DNA from: an uncultured Planctomycetaceae bacterium
GTDB taxonomy: Bacteria > Planctomycetota > Planctomycetia > Planctomycetales > Planctomycetaceae
NCBI GenBank assembly: GCA_913031625.1
Contig: CAJWGB010000003.1
Span: 1 to 64,000, forward strand
Length of the DNA: 64,000 nt
Direction: 5' to 3'
How positions within the stretch are numbered: the first letter of the stretch is position 1; each line of letters begins with the position of its first letter. The translations under genes and the position numbers were made by a program. The notes below the pieces were generated by a model that made no database searches, was not told where the DNA came from, and was given only the letters and a program-made list of their open reading frames with translations. Positions 35,628 through 47,287 of this stretch are shown piece by piece.

Positions 35628-38582
35628 CTATTGCTGCTTCAGAAACTCAAGCAGGTCTGTCATCTGAGAAACACTGACTTCCTTCTCAATTCCGACGGGC
35701 ATCAGTGACTTACCGGTTCCCTGCATCTCTTCAATTTCTGCACGCGGAACGGTCGTCTCTTTGCCTTCCGGCTGCCGCAATACGATCTGCTCCGGAGTTT
35801 CGCTGACCAGCAATCCATTGAGCGTCCGGCCTGATGTCGTCAAGACGACGTATTCGCTAAACTGGGCATCCACGCGCCGATTGGGATCGAGAATGTCATA
35901 CAGCAGTGCATCTCTGGAACGTGCGCGAGTGTCACTAATGTCGGGACCTACTACATGGCCGACTCCCTTGATCCGATGACACTTGCTGCAGTTCTTCTGG
36001 AAAACCTGAGCGCCTCGCTCTGCGGATCCCTGAGTTGTGATCGCAGGCCGATACTCTTTTGCAATGGCAGTGCGGTCGGCAGACACAACTCCACCGAAAA
36101 TCCGAATGGCTGTTTCCTTAATGGATGCATCCCTGTTCTGCAGCAGTCGCAGACGAATGTCCAATGGCACAGCTCCGGATGGAATTTCCTCGGCCTCAAT
36201 CCTGCTCAGCAGAGCCTTTGTTGTGGAAGCACGTGTCACCCACAGACTAATGGCGTCTGACCGAACGCCGGCGGCAAGGCCCTTCCACTGATCAAGAATT
36301 GCAGTGGCGGCAGGTTCGCCTCCTCGGGTCCGCACGATCTGCATGAGGGCAGCCTGAAGTTCTGCTGGCTCCTGTGGGACAAACAATTGAGGGGCGTATT
36401 CAGAAATCTGTGTCGAACTGGCAGCGGCCAGCAGCTGAACTCCAGCGAGCCTGTCCTGAAGCGAGCGACTTCGGTCGGTGCGAGCAGCAGAGAGGTCGGT
36501 GACGAATATCGAGAGTTCGGCCAGCCAGTCATTTTCTGTCGCATAGTGTGCAAGGAATGCAGGAATTGACTTTGCCGGGGCGTTGGCATTCCCGGCAATG
36601 CCGTGCCCCAGACCGGTCAGCACTGCAACACGGAGTGGAGTGTCCGCCAGGGCATGAGCTGTCGCGGCAACGGATAGCAGTTCCTTTTCTGTTCCGGATG
36701 CTGCGGCGCGTCGAGCAAGCTCGCTGAGTAGTTTTGCCGCAGCTGGGGAAGAATCCAGCTCGGCATGAGACATCTCCGCCAGCAACCCGGCGGGGTCTCT
36801 TGACAGCAGAAACAGATCATTGAACCAGTCGACTCCCGTGCTGCGTTTCACAAACAGCTGCTGAAGTTGTCCCTGCTGCGCTTCGTTCAACTCCCGATCG
36901 GAAGTCATCCAGTGCAGTGCTGCTGTGTACCTCAGCTCAAGATCAGCCGAATTGAGCCCGGCTTCAATTGCCTGAAACCACGGCTTTCCATTTCCGAATT
37001 CAATGTGTGTCCTTAGCAGGAAGGCCCCCGGAGGCAGTGCTCTTGAATCAGCGTCCGTCCATTCTCCACGTGCCACAAGACATCGGACTGCGAGATCAGT
37101 CGCCTGTTTTAAAGCTGGCCTGCGTTCGAGGATACTGCGCAGCGCACGCTCTGCGTCGGGATCCCTGGAGTGACTCAGCAGCCGGTGGGCAGTCTGGCGG
37201 ACATGGCCGTTGGGATGGGAGAGTGCATGAGTCAGGCTGAAGACCCGTCCGTCCCACTTCCATGGTTTCCGGACAATCTTCTGGGTAATCGGGACGATTC
37301 GCCAGATGCGTCCTCTTTCCTCGCCCGCGCGCCAATCAATACGGGCCGCAATTTCAGGAGGCAGGAATTTCGGATGTTCCACCCACAGTCGATACATATC
37401 TGCGAGGTAGAGTGCTCCGTCCGGCCCCGTTCGCAGACTGGACGGACGGAACCAGGTATCACTCGACGCAAGAAAATCTGCCTTTGGCCGTGCGCGAACG
37501 GCCGTGAGTGCCGGGCTGTTGGGCTGAGGTTTCAGGATGGATCTCGTCACGAGATGTCCAACCGGCTCGCAGGCGAAGACGCTTTTTTGAAACGCAGAGT
37601 TCCACAACTGGCCGCGATACGCAGTGACACCGCAGGCAGACGTGTGTGTGCCCGCATGTGAAAGCCAGTTGCTTTTCATGGCGACCAGCGGGAAGACTTC
37701 GGTGGCTGCTCCTGCCGGCCCGACATTTGTGTGGCGGCGGCTGACCGAGCCCAGGCGCGATGCCAGATGATGAGGAATCATCTCCGTCATGAATGGGTTT
37801 CGATTCGTACAGAAGAACCGCCGTCCTTCGTTGTCGAAGCACTGACCGAACTGCCCGAGCCCAGTCACAGGCTCAAATGCCATGGTGACCGGGTGAAATC
37901 GCATGTCCTGCCGTGGCATTGCCACAGGTTCTTTGGTTTCGAATCCGGGTCGCCGACAGACAATCTTTCCGGGAGCGTAGGTCAGGTAGACCCAGCCATC
38001 GTTTCCCCAGCGTGGGCAGCCGATCTGCATTTGCGGGTGCGCCGGAGTGAACCCCTCAAACCAGACTTCCCGAATGTCCGCCTGATTATCACCGTCAGTG
38101 TCTTTCAGAAACAGGATTTGAGTCTGAGCAGCAGCGAGGATGCCTCCCATCAGTGGCATGAAGCTGTGGCAGAAATTGAGGTCTTTGGCGAAGACGGTGC
38201 GGCGATCCATCACTCCGTCGCCGTTCTCATCTTCCAGCAGGACGATCTGCGAGAGCGGAGCGGCGTCTTTTTTGGGCGTACCGTCTTTGTCCACCGGTCC
38301 GATCGGGTAGTCCGTGTATTCCGCAGCGAACAGGCGGCCCTGGTCATCGAAGTCGATCCAGACGGGGTCTTTCACCAGCGGTTCACTGGCGACCAGCTGG
38401 ATGCGGCTGGTCGGCTCAATCTTAAAGCGGGCCAGTGATTCTGCAGGCGAAAGAGGAGGAGCTGTCTTTTGGTCGATCCAGTGCCGGCCGCCGCGTTCCT
38501 GATTGATTGAGTCGACCAGATTCTCTGGCGGCGGCTGACTGATGGGCAAGGCTGACAGCAGGAGAAGCACAAGGAGTTTCAT
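35628..38582 (-). CDS. Large PVC-type haem-binding protein with C-terminal CxxCH
   Basis: The ATG at 38582 starts a signal peptide (MKLLVLLLLSALPISQ); a 108-residue upstream extension is rejected. The 984-residue protein has an N-terminal beta-propeller-like membrane-bound dehydrogenase domain (RIQLVASEPLVKDPVWIDFDDQGRLFAAEYTDYP and repeats of GxGVMDRRTVFAKDL type). A HEAT-like helical middle follows, then a C-terminal cytochrome segment KNCSKCHRIKGVGHVVGPDISD with one CxxCH. It matches the large PVC-specific haem-binding proteins found by the dozen in planctomycete genomes, supposed to oxidise polysaccharide-derived sugars. Substrate and electron acceptor are unknown. Confidence 0.88.
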   Translation of the reverse strand: MKLLVLLLLSALPISQPPPENLVDSINQERGGRHWIDQKTAPPLSPAESLARFKIEPTSRIQLVASEPLVKDPVWIDFDDQGRLFAAEYTDYPIGPVDKDGTPKKDAAPLSQIVLLEDENGDGVMDRRTVFAKDLNFCHSFMPLMGGILAAAQTQILFLKDTDGDNQADIREVWFEGFTPAHPQMQIGCPRWGNDGWVYLTYAPGKIVCRRPGFETKEPVAMPRQDMRFHPVTMAFEPVTGLGQFGQCFDNEGRRFFCTNRNPFMTEMIPHHLASRLGSVSRRHTNVGPAGAATEVFPLVAMKSNWLSHAGTHTSACGVTAYRGQLWNSAFQKSVFACEPVGHLVTRSILKPQPNSPALTAVRARPKADFLASSDTWFRPSSLRTGPDGALYLADMYRLWVEHPKFLPPEIAARIDWRAGEERGRIWRIVPITQKIVRKPWKWDGRVFSLTHALSHPNGHVRQTAHRLLSHSRDPDAERALRSILERRPALKQATDLAVRCLVARGEWTDADSRALPPGAFLLRTHIEFGNGKPWFQAIEAGLNSADLELRYTAALHWMTSDRELNEAQQGQLQQLFVKRSTGVDWFNDLFLLSRDPAGLLAEMSHAELDSSPAAAKLLSELARRAAASGTEKELLSVAATAHALADTPLRVAVLTGLGHGIAGNANAPAKSIPAFLAHYATENDWLAELSIFVTDLSAARTDRSRSLQDRLAGVQLLAAASSTQISEYAPQLFVPQEPAELQAALMQIVRTRGGEPAATAILDQWKGLAAGVRSDAISLWVTRASTTKALLSRIEAEEIPSGAVPLDIRLRLLQNRDASIKETAIRIFGGVVSADRTAIAKEYRPAITTQGSAERGAQVFQKNCSKCHRIKGVGHVVGPDISDTRARSRDALLYDILDPNRRVDAQFSEYVVLTTSGRTLNGLLVSETPEQIVLRQPEGKETTVPRAEIEEMQGTGKSLMPVGIEKEVSVSQMTDLLEFLKQQ

Positions 38583-38904
38583 CGAACCGTCCTGAGCGTA
38601 AGTGTAAGCATCAGAATGCGCTCTGTTGTCTGAGACGCCAGTGGTCAACCGGGGAATCGGTGGGCTGTAGCACAGAGTTCTCAGAGGGCAAAAAGAGGTA
38701 ATTGGAGTATCAGTTTGGCAATTGCCGGAGCGTCCTTCCACCAACCCTGGCGATTGACCGGCCGTCATGCCTGCCAGGCCTGGGATGCCTACCTCCCGAT
38801 TGTGGGAAACACTGGGAGGCCCGGAGCCCCTCTTTGACTGCTCCCAGGGGGCCTGTAGACTCCCGAACACTGAGCAGGCGACCTTCTTTTTTCGCGGCGG
38901 TGAC
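38583..38904. other. Divergent gap before the ATP synthase operon
   Basis: The 322-base gap should hold the ATP synthase promoter and the leftward promoter of the haem-binding gene. I see no certain -10/-35 pair and no gene. The CACAGAG-type repeat at 38669-38697 lies in it. Confidence 0.4.
38669..38697. repeat. Degenerate CACAGAG-type dispersed repeat, copy 3
   Basis: AGCACAGAG, CTCAGAG and AAAGAG with short spacers repeat the pattern seen at 3998-4026 and 11971-11998. All three lie between genes. Confidence 0.35.
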
Positions 38905-39204
38905 ATGGTCAGCGACCGAACAGAGCGGCGGCGAAACGCGATGCGTTCAATTGCTCAGGCCTATCGGGATGCTCAGGAACTGATGACAGCCTGCATTTTG
39001 CTCGGAGTTTTCATCTGGGGCGGGTTCTGGCTGGATCAGCGGTATGGGTTGAAGCCTCTTCTTACTTTGAGTGGTGTTTTTCTGGGTCTTCTCACTGCCG
39101 GTATCTTTCTCTGGCAGTTCATGAAGCGAATGGAGCGCCGTCGAAAACTGGCAGAGGACAGGCGATCGGATGACCGAAAGCAGCGATCCGAAAGGTGTGA
39201 TTAG
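38905..39204 (+). CDS. AtpZ/AtpI-type small membrane protein
   Basis: The ATG at 38905 gives 99 residues with two membrane segments (LMTACILLGVFIWGGFWLDQRYG and LLTLSGVFLGLLTAGIFLWQFM) separated by a short loop. This is the AtpZ/AtpI-like layout placed first in many bacterial ATP synthase operons and thought to help c-ring assembly or Mg/Ca transport. The C-terminus is basic. It overlaps the next gene by 35 bases, so translational coupling is likely. Frame and position within the operon support the call, since the sequence itself is poorly conserved. Confidence 0.75.
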   Translation: MVSDRTERRRNAMRSIAQAYRDAQELMTACILLGVFIWGGFWLDQRYGLKPLLTLSGVFLGLLTAGIFLWQFMKRMERRRKLAEDRRSDDRKQRSERCD

Positions 39205-39625
39205 TTCTCTCATTCGGCTCACACTGGTGTTTGGTGTTGCCTGGAGCGTCTGCTTCTGGCCGGCCCGAACCCTGAGACCGGAAGAGGGTGTCTGGTGGAT
39301 GACAGTGGCATGTCTCATCAGTCTGATACCAGGCTGGGGGATTGTGCTGATTGAGTTTCTGCCCTGGTTTCGGGGGAGCCTCAATAAGCTGATCGTTGGT
39401 CAGATGAGTGCGAGATTTCTGTCGGTTCTTGTGGCCTGTGCAGTAATCAAGATTATGAGACCTCAGCTGGGGTTGGTGGACTTTTACCTCTGGCTGCTGA
39501 TTTACTACCTTGTGGCGATGGTTGTTGAAGTGATGTTTCTGCGGCGGAAGCTGCAGGCCATCCAAACGCAGGAATCGAATCCCGACGTTAATCAAACTTC
39601 TCATCAGGACCCGGCACTTCCATGA
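39170..39625 (+). CDS. atpI: AtpI-like four-helix membrane protein
   Basis: The 151-residue product has four predicted membrane helices (about residues 12-32, 42-62, 84-104 and 108-128) and no other features. Position before atpB and the size suggest an AtpI/ATP synthase protein I-type assembly factor for the c-ring. Its stop overlaps atpB by 4 bases. Sequence similarity to known AtpI is not certain by eye, so the symbol rests on context. Confidence 0.6.
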   Translation: MTESSDPKGVISSLIRLTLVFGVAWSVCFWPARTLRPEEGVWWMTVACLISLIPGWGIVLIEFLPWFRGSLNKLIVGQMSARFLSVLVACAVIKIMRPQLGLVDFYLWLLIYYLVAMVVEVMFLRRKLQAIQTQESNPDVNQTSHQDPALP

Positions 39626-40518
39626 GTGCATCTGACCCATTTCATCATGTCCGCGACGCCAACTATTTCGAGTTGCCGCGTGGTCTGCATATCGACCTTC
39701 CTGAGATTGCCGGATTTCAGGTGACGAAGTTCATGGTCCTGCAGGTGATTGCTGCAGTAATCGTGTTTGTCATCTTTAAAGGCCTTGCGAAACGCGCCCG
39801 GACAGGGCAGCCGGTCGCCGGCCGATTCTGGAATTTTTGGGAGGCAATTGCGTTATTCCTCCGGGATGAACTCATACGCCCCACAATCGGCGACGGGCAT
39901 CACGATCACGGACATGACGATGATCATGGCCATGGTGACCACGGACACGATGCTCACGGCCACAGTGATGATGGTCCCCACTTTGCGGATCAATATGCCC
40001 CCTTCATTCTCAGCTGTTTCTTTTTCATCCTGATCTGCAACCTCCTGGGAGCAATTCCCTGGATGGGTTCCGCAACAGGAAATATCAACGTCACGGGTGT
40101 CCTGGCTCTGTGTGCCTTTGGTGCCACAACCATCTATGGCGTGCAGGCCATGGGAGTCGGTGGCTTCTTTGGCAACCTGATTCCGGATACCGGGATGTCG
40201 GGTGCAGCCGGACTCGCGATGTCGATCGGCATGTTCCTGATCGAGCTACTCGGCTTTCTGATTAAACACACAATTCTCGCTTTGCGTCTGTTTGGCAACA
40301 TCATGGGTGGCCATACCGCGCTGGCGATTATTCTTGGATTCATCGCTGTTTCGTATCAGCACGGTGTCAGCACCGGGTTGTGGGCCACTATCACTTTTGG
40401 AAGTGTGGCGGGTCAGGTCGGCGTTGGCATTCTGGAGTTGCTGGTTGCAGTTCTCCAGGCATATGTGTTCTCGTTCCTCGCGACGATCTTTATCGCGGGT
40501 TCGATTCACAAACACTAA
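39622..40518 (+). CDS. atpB: ATP synthase subunit a, with a His/Asp-rich loop
   Basis: The 298-residue subunit forms the proton half-channels facing the c-ring. Standard features: DEXIRPxIG-like segment, FFILICNLLGAIPW, and the channel-forming ALRLFGNIMGGHTALAIIL helix with the essential Arg (ALRLFGN). The last helix has VAVLQAYVFSFLATIF. Unusual: between helix 1 and helix 2 (about residues 92-121) there is a run of about 11 His among Asp and Gly. It should lie on the cytoplasmic side if the normal topology holds. Metal binding or pH sensing is possible but untested. First Fo gene after the AtpI-type pair. Confidence 0.96.
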   Translation: MSASDPFHHVRDANYFELPRGLHIDLPEIAGFQVTKFMVLQVIAAVIVFVIFKGLAKRARTGQPVAGRFWNFWEAIALFLRDELIRPTIGDGHHDHGHDDDHGHGDHGHDAHGHSDDGPHFADQYAPFILSCFFFILICNLLGAIPWMGSATGNINVTGVLALCAFGATTIYGVQAMGVGGFFGNLIPDTGMSGAAGLAMSIGMFLIELLGFLIKHTILALRLFGNIMGGHTALAIILGFIAVSYQHGVSTGLWATITFGSVAGQVGVGILELLVAVLQAYVFSFLATIFIAGSIHKH

Positions 40519-40599
40519 ACCAAAACTTTCTGCCTGCTGACTGGAAGTGGGCGGTTCGAATCACACGTCTCTCTTAGACATTGAAGAGGAGTTACTCTC

Positions 40600-40917
40600 G
40601 TGAGTCAGTTTCTGAAGAAATTTGGTCTGTTCTGTGCAGTGCTGTTCGCTCTTACCTCGCCGGCTATGGCTCAGGGCGAAGATGGCGAAGATGGCGCAGG
40701 TGAAGCGAAGAGCGATGCCGTTGTTCTCACCACCATTGGTGCTGGTCTCGTTGTGATCGGTGCTGGTTTCGGAATCAGTAAGCTGTCTGCTGCTGCATTC
40801 GAAAGCATGGCTCGTCAGCCTGAAGTTGCCGGCGACATTCGTGGTGCCATGATCATCGTTGCCGCGATGGTGGAAGGTGCTGCCGTGATTGGTCTCGTTG
40901 TCTGTATGATGCAGTAA
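40600..40917 (+). CDS. atpE: ATP synthase subunit c
   Basis: The start is a GTG preceded by GAAGAGGAG. The 105-residue proteolipid has a signal-peptide-like start (MSQFLKKFGLFCAVLFALTSPAMA) followed by an acidic linker, then two membrane helices: GAGLVVIGAGFGISKLSAAAFESMARQPE and RGAMIIVAAMVEGAAVIGLVVC. The RQPE loop contacts the rotor stalk. The essential carboxylate is the Glu of VEGAA; the residues after it are Gly and Ala rather than the Ser/Thr of sodium-type rings, so a proton ring is likely. The N-terminal extension would be cleaved. Confidence 0.95.
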   Translation: MSQFLKKFGLFCAVLFALTSPAMAQGEDGEDGAGEAKSDAVVLTTIGAGLVVIGAGFGISKLSAAAFESMARQPEVAGDIRGAMIIVAAMVEGAAVIGLVVCMMQ

Positions 40918-40973
40918 CGACTGTTTCACAGACTCGCGTCACACTTTACTGACTGTTTAGTTCCGGAGCCGTC

Positions 40974-41573
40974 ATGTCCAAGCTTCGAGCCTTCACACTG
41001 CTGTTGGTTGCCCTGTTCGCCGTTACTTTTGCTGCTCCTCAGGCAGCCGCAAAGGACGCCGAAGGTGATTCTCATGGAGGACACGCCGAAGGTGTCCCGA
41101 TGGACTTTCAGGAAGACCTCGCTCTGTGGTCTCTGATTGTCTTCGTTCTGTTTCTGGTCGTGATGAAGAAGATGGCCTGGGCGCCACTTCTGTCCGGTCT
41201 GGACAAGCGTGAATCTGGTGTCCGGGCGGCGATTGCAGAGGCAGAAGAGAACCAGCGAAAGTCTCAGGTCCTGCTGGCTGAGTACGAAGAGAAGCTTCGT
41301 CAGGCTGAGCAGACTGTGGCTGAGATGGTTGCCGAAGCAAAGCGTGATGCGGAACGAACCAGTCAGGATATCGTGGCCAAGGCCCAGGCCGACGTCGAAA
41401 GCATGCGAGAGCGTGCCAAAGACGATATCGCTCAGGCCAAAGATGCTGCTCTGGCTGAAGTGTTCAGTACCGTGAATGGTCAGGTTGCCGCGGCAACCGA
41501 ACGCGTTCTTGGGCGGGCACTGTCGGACGCTGATCAGGATCGTTTGATCAGCGAAGCCCTCGCAGAAATCTGA
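40974..41573 (+). CDS. atpF: ATP synthase subunit b
   Basis: The 199-residue stator subunit has a signal-peptide-like start (to about residue 26) and a His-containing linker (GDSHGGHAEGVPMDFQ). A single membrane anchor (ALWSLIVFVLFLVVMKKMAW) follows, then a long charged coiled coil to the end. It dimerises to hold F1 against subunit a. As with atpE, the N-terminal leader is unusual compared with enteric AtpF, which starts at the membrane anchor. Confidence 0.93.
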   Translation: MSKLRAFTLLLVALFAVTFAAPQAAAKDAEGDSHGGHAEGVPMDFQEDLALWSLIVFVLFLVVMKKMAWAPLLSGLDKRESGVRAAIAEAEENQRKSQVLLAEYEEKLRQAEQTVAEMVAEAKRDAERTSQDIVAKAQADVESMRERAKDDIAQAKDAALAEVFSTVNGQVAAATERVLGRALSDADQDRLISEALAEI

Positions 41574-41619
41574 TCCTGGTTTGCATCACGCATTGGTTGC
41601 ATCAACGTTGAGGTAGGAA

Positions 41620-43720
<2,101 letters not shown>

Positions 43721-43753
43721 CCGTAGATCGACTGACCGGAAGACCCGACAACA

Positions 43754-44629
43754 ATGGCCAACGCAAGACTCCTTGTTAAACGACTGAAATCAGTTCGCAA
43801 CATCCGCAAGATTACGCGGACGATGGAACTGATTGCCACTAGCCGTTTCAAGCGCGCGATGGACCGGGCGACAGAAGCGGCCGAGTACACTCGCAAGATC
43901 TCTGAGATTGTGGGAGACCTCGGCAAAGCGGATCTGAAATTTTCTCATCCGCTGCTTCAGGATCGGCCGGAGCCAAAGAAGTCTGTGCTCCTCGTTCTGA
44001 CCTCTAACCGAGGACTTTGCGGCGGGTACAACGGTGCCGTTCTTCGTAACACGCTGAAGCACATCGAAACGCTGAAAGCAGACGGAATTGATTACAGCCT
44101 GGAAGTCTCCGGCAAACGCGGAATCAAGTTCCTGAACTTCCAGAAGGTCGACATCGACGAGAGCTACACGCACTTTGAAGACAGCCCGACGTTTGCCGAA
44201 GTGGATGAACTTGGCAGCCGCTACGTGGACGATTTCATTGCGGGACGAATCGATCGGCTGGATGTTTCTTATACTTCATTTCAGTCAATTTCCCGTCAGC
44301 AGGCAGTCGTGGAAAGCATCCTTCCTTTGTCCAGCCTCGGCGGAGACGAAGGAGAATCGGGCGGTTCCGGCGTCGATTACGAATTCCAGCCTTCTCCTCA
44401 GGAGATTCTGGAAGAGATCGTTCCGGCCGCATTCCGTGCCAAACTCTTCAAGTGCTTCCTTGATGCAGCCGTCAGTGAGCAGATCGCTCGAATGGTGGCC
44501 ATGAAGGGTGCGACAGAGAATGCCGACGAAATGGCGGGCGATCTCAAGCAGCAATACAACCGTGCTCGCCAGGCGGGCATCACCTCTGAACTGGCCGAGA
44601 TCATCGGCGGTGCAGCGGCCCTTGAATAA
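43754..44629 (+). CDS. atpG: ATP synthase subunit gamma
   Basis: The 291-residue central-stalk subunit has the two terminal coiled-coil helices: RLKSVRNIRKITRTMELIATSRFKRA at the start and ATENADEMAGDLKQQYNRARQAGITSELAEIIGGAAAL at the end. TSNRGLCGGYN lies in the middle domain. It turns inside the alpha3beta3 ring and joins the c-ring. Nothing unusual apart from its operon place. Confidence 0.97.
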   Translation: MANARLLVKRLKSVRNIRKITRTMELIATSRFKRAMDRATEAAEYTRKISEIVGDLGKADLKFSHPLLQDRPEPKKSVLLVLTSNRGLCGGYNGAVLRNTLKHIETLKADGIDYSLEVSGKRGIKFLNFQKVDIDESYTHFEDSPTFAEVDELGSRYVDDFIAGRIDRLDVSYTSFQSISRQQAVVESILPLSSLGGDEGESGGSGVDYEFQPSPQEILEEIVPAAFRAKLFKCFLDAAVSEQIARMVAMKGATENADEMAGDLKQQYNRARQAGITSELAEIIGGAAALE

Positions 44630-44661
44630 AACTGAACCAGACAGAATACAGAACTTAATAA

Positions 44662-46134
<1,473 letters not shown>

Positions 46135-46158
46135 TCTTTGATTTGACGGGACACTGAC

Positions 46159-46554
46159 GTGGCTGACCTGCGACTCGTTCTGGTAACACCTGAAAAGACA
46201 CTGTTCGACCGAGAGGTCGATTCAGTCAGCGTGCCGATGTTCGACGGAAGTGCGGGCATCTATCCTCATCGCGCTCCCCTTGTGGGACGTCTGGGTGTTG
46301 GTGAGCTGACGCTGCGTTCCGGTGGTGGAACAGAATCCTACTTCATCGAAGGTGGATTTGTTCAGGTCAAAGGACCTCAGGTATCTGTTCTCACAAGTGC
46401 AGCTGTTCCCGCAGGCGAACTGACCGTTGAAGAGGGAACCGCCGCTCTTGAAGAGGCGAAAGCAGAGAAAGGCAGCACGGACGCAGCCATTGAATCACGT
46501 GAGCAGAAACTGGATCGAGCTCGAAAAATGATTACGATTGCACGCCGCAACTAA
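46159..46554 (+). CDS. atpC: ATP synthase subunit epsilon
   Basis: GTG start 24 bases after atpD. The 131-residue protein has the N-terminal beta-sandwich (LRLVLVTPEKTLFDREVDSVSVPMFDGSAGIYPHRAPLVGRLGVGELTLRS) and a C-terminal helical hairpin (EEAKAEKGSTDAAIESREQKLDRARKMI). It couples gamma rotation to F1 and may inhibit ATPase activity through its C-terminal helices. Last clear gene of the operon. Confidence 0.95.
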   Translation: MADLRLVLVTPEKTLFDREVDSVSVPMFDGSAGIYPHRAPLVGRLGVGELTLRSGGGTESYFIEGGFVQVKGPQVSVLTSAAVPAGELTVEEGTAALEEAKAEKGSTDAAIESREQKLDRARKMITIARRN

Positions 46555-46605
46555 CGTTGGCGCTCAATTCAATCCCGCTGCAAGTCAGACTCAGCAGGCA
46601 GACTC

Positions 46606-46839
46606 ATGGCAAAGTTCGATCCTCGCGTAGACGCCCTTGTGATGGAAACCCGTACACAATGGGATGATTCCGTCGGTGACCTGAGTGAAGAAGATCGCCA
46701 GTGGGTTATCCGTGAGATCCATGCGTCTCCGGAGCAGGCCAGTCAGCTTCAATATGAGCGATCTCATACGGGCTTCACACGGATCATCACAGTCACGCTG
46801 GAAGACATTCAGCGGCTGTATCTGTCTAAAGAGGCGTAG
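46606..46839 (+). CDS. Small acidic conserved-looking protein after the ATP synthase operon
   Basis: The 77-residue product (DDSVGDLSEEDRQWVIREIHASPEQASQLQYERSHTGFTRIITVTLEDIQRLY) has no known domain or signal. The start has no clean SD, though a GCAGGCAGAC is present. It lies 51 bases after atpC in the same direction, so it may belong to the operon. Its composition and codon pattern look like a real gene, but a function cannot be assigned. Confidence 0.6.
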   Translation: MAKFDPRVDALVMETRTQWDDSVGDLSEEDRQWVIREIHASPEQASQLQYERSHTGFTRIITVTLEDIQRLYLSKEA

Positions 46840-47287
46840 AACCGCCTGCCGCACTGTAGCCGGGCTCTGCGGGCCTCGGAAACCCGCTCTATCTCATGCT
46901 GTGCTGCGCGTGCGAGCAATTGACGCATCTCAGAGATCGTGGTGTTTAACAGCGCGAACCACGGCCGAGGGCCCGCAAGCGAGCGGGTGAAATGCAGAAA
47001 CTGAATGCTCGTTGCCACCCGCGGCCTCGCGGCCATCGTCAGACGGCGGGCCACATTCGTTTCACCGCAGACCCGCAGCGTCCCGTGTACAGCGTTCCGA
47101 ATTTCGCGAAGCAGATAACTCACGTCGCAATGCAAATCCTGCAGAACTGGCAGATCGCATTCGGACACTTGAAACACCATGGGTTATTTCTCAGGATGGA
47201 TCTCAGGTAACTCTGCCTGTCATGATTGACGCCGCGCCTGCTCTCACCGGCCCCTGATCGAACTGGGGCTCCTTGAATGCCCCAGCC
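46840..47287. other. Gap after the ATP synthase operon
   Basis: The 448-base gap contains a second copy (47008-47034) of the repeat at 1-27. An 82-residue frame (47012-47257) contains NPAELADRIRTLETPWVI, which looks protein-like, but the start is Arg/Pro-rich and no family is recognised. It may be a decayed gene fragment. A terminator with a T-run was not seen. Confidence 0.4.
47008..47034. repeat. Dispersed GC-rich repeat, copy B
   Basis: It matches 1-27 at 24 of 27 positions. It lies between genes, not inside one. Confidence 0.45.

Noticed and set aside
47012-47257. Gene after the ATP synthase operon
   Set aside because: Only the last 40 residues look protein-like; the start is low-complexity and overlaps a repeat, so it is left as a possible fragment.
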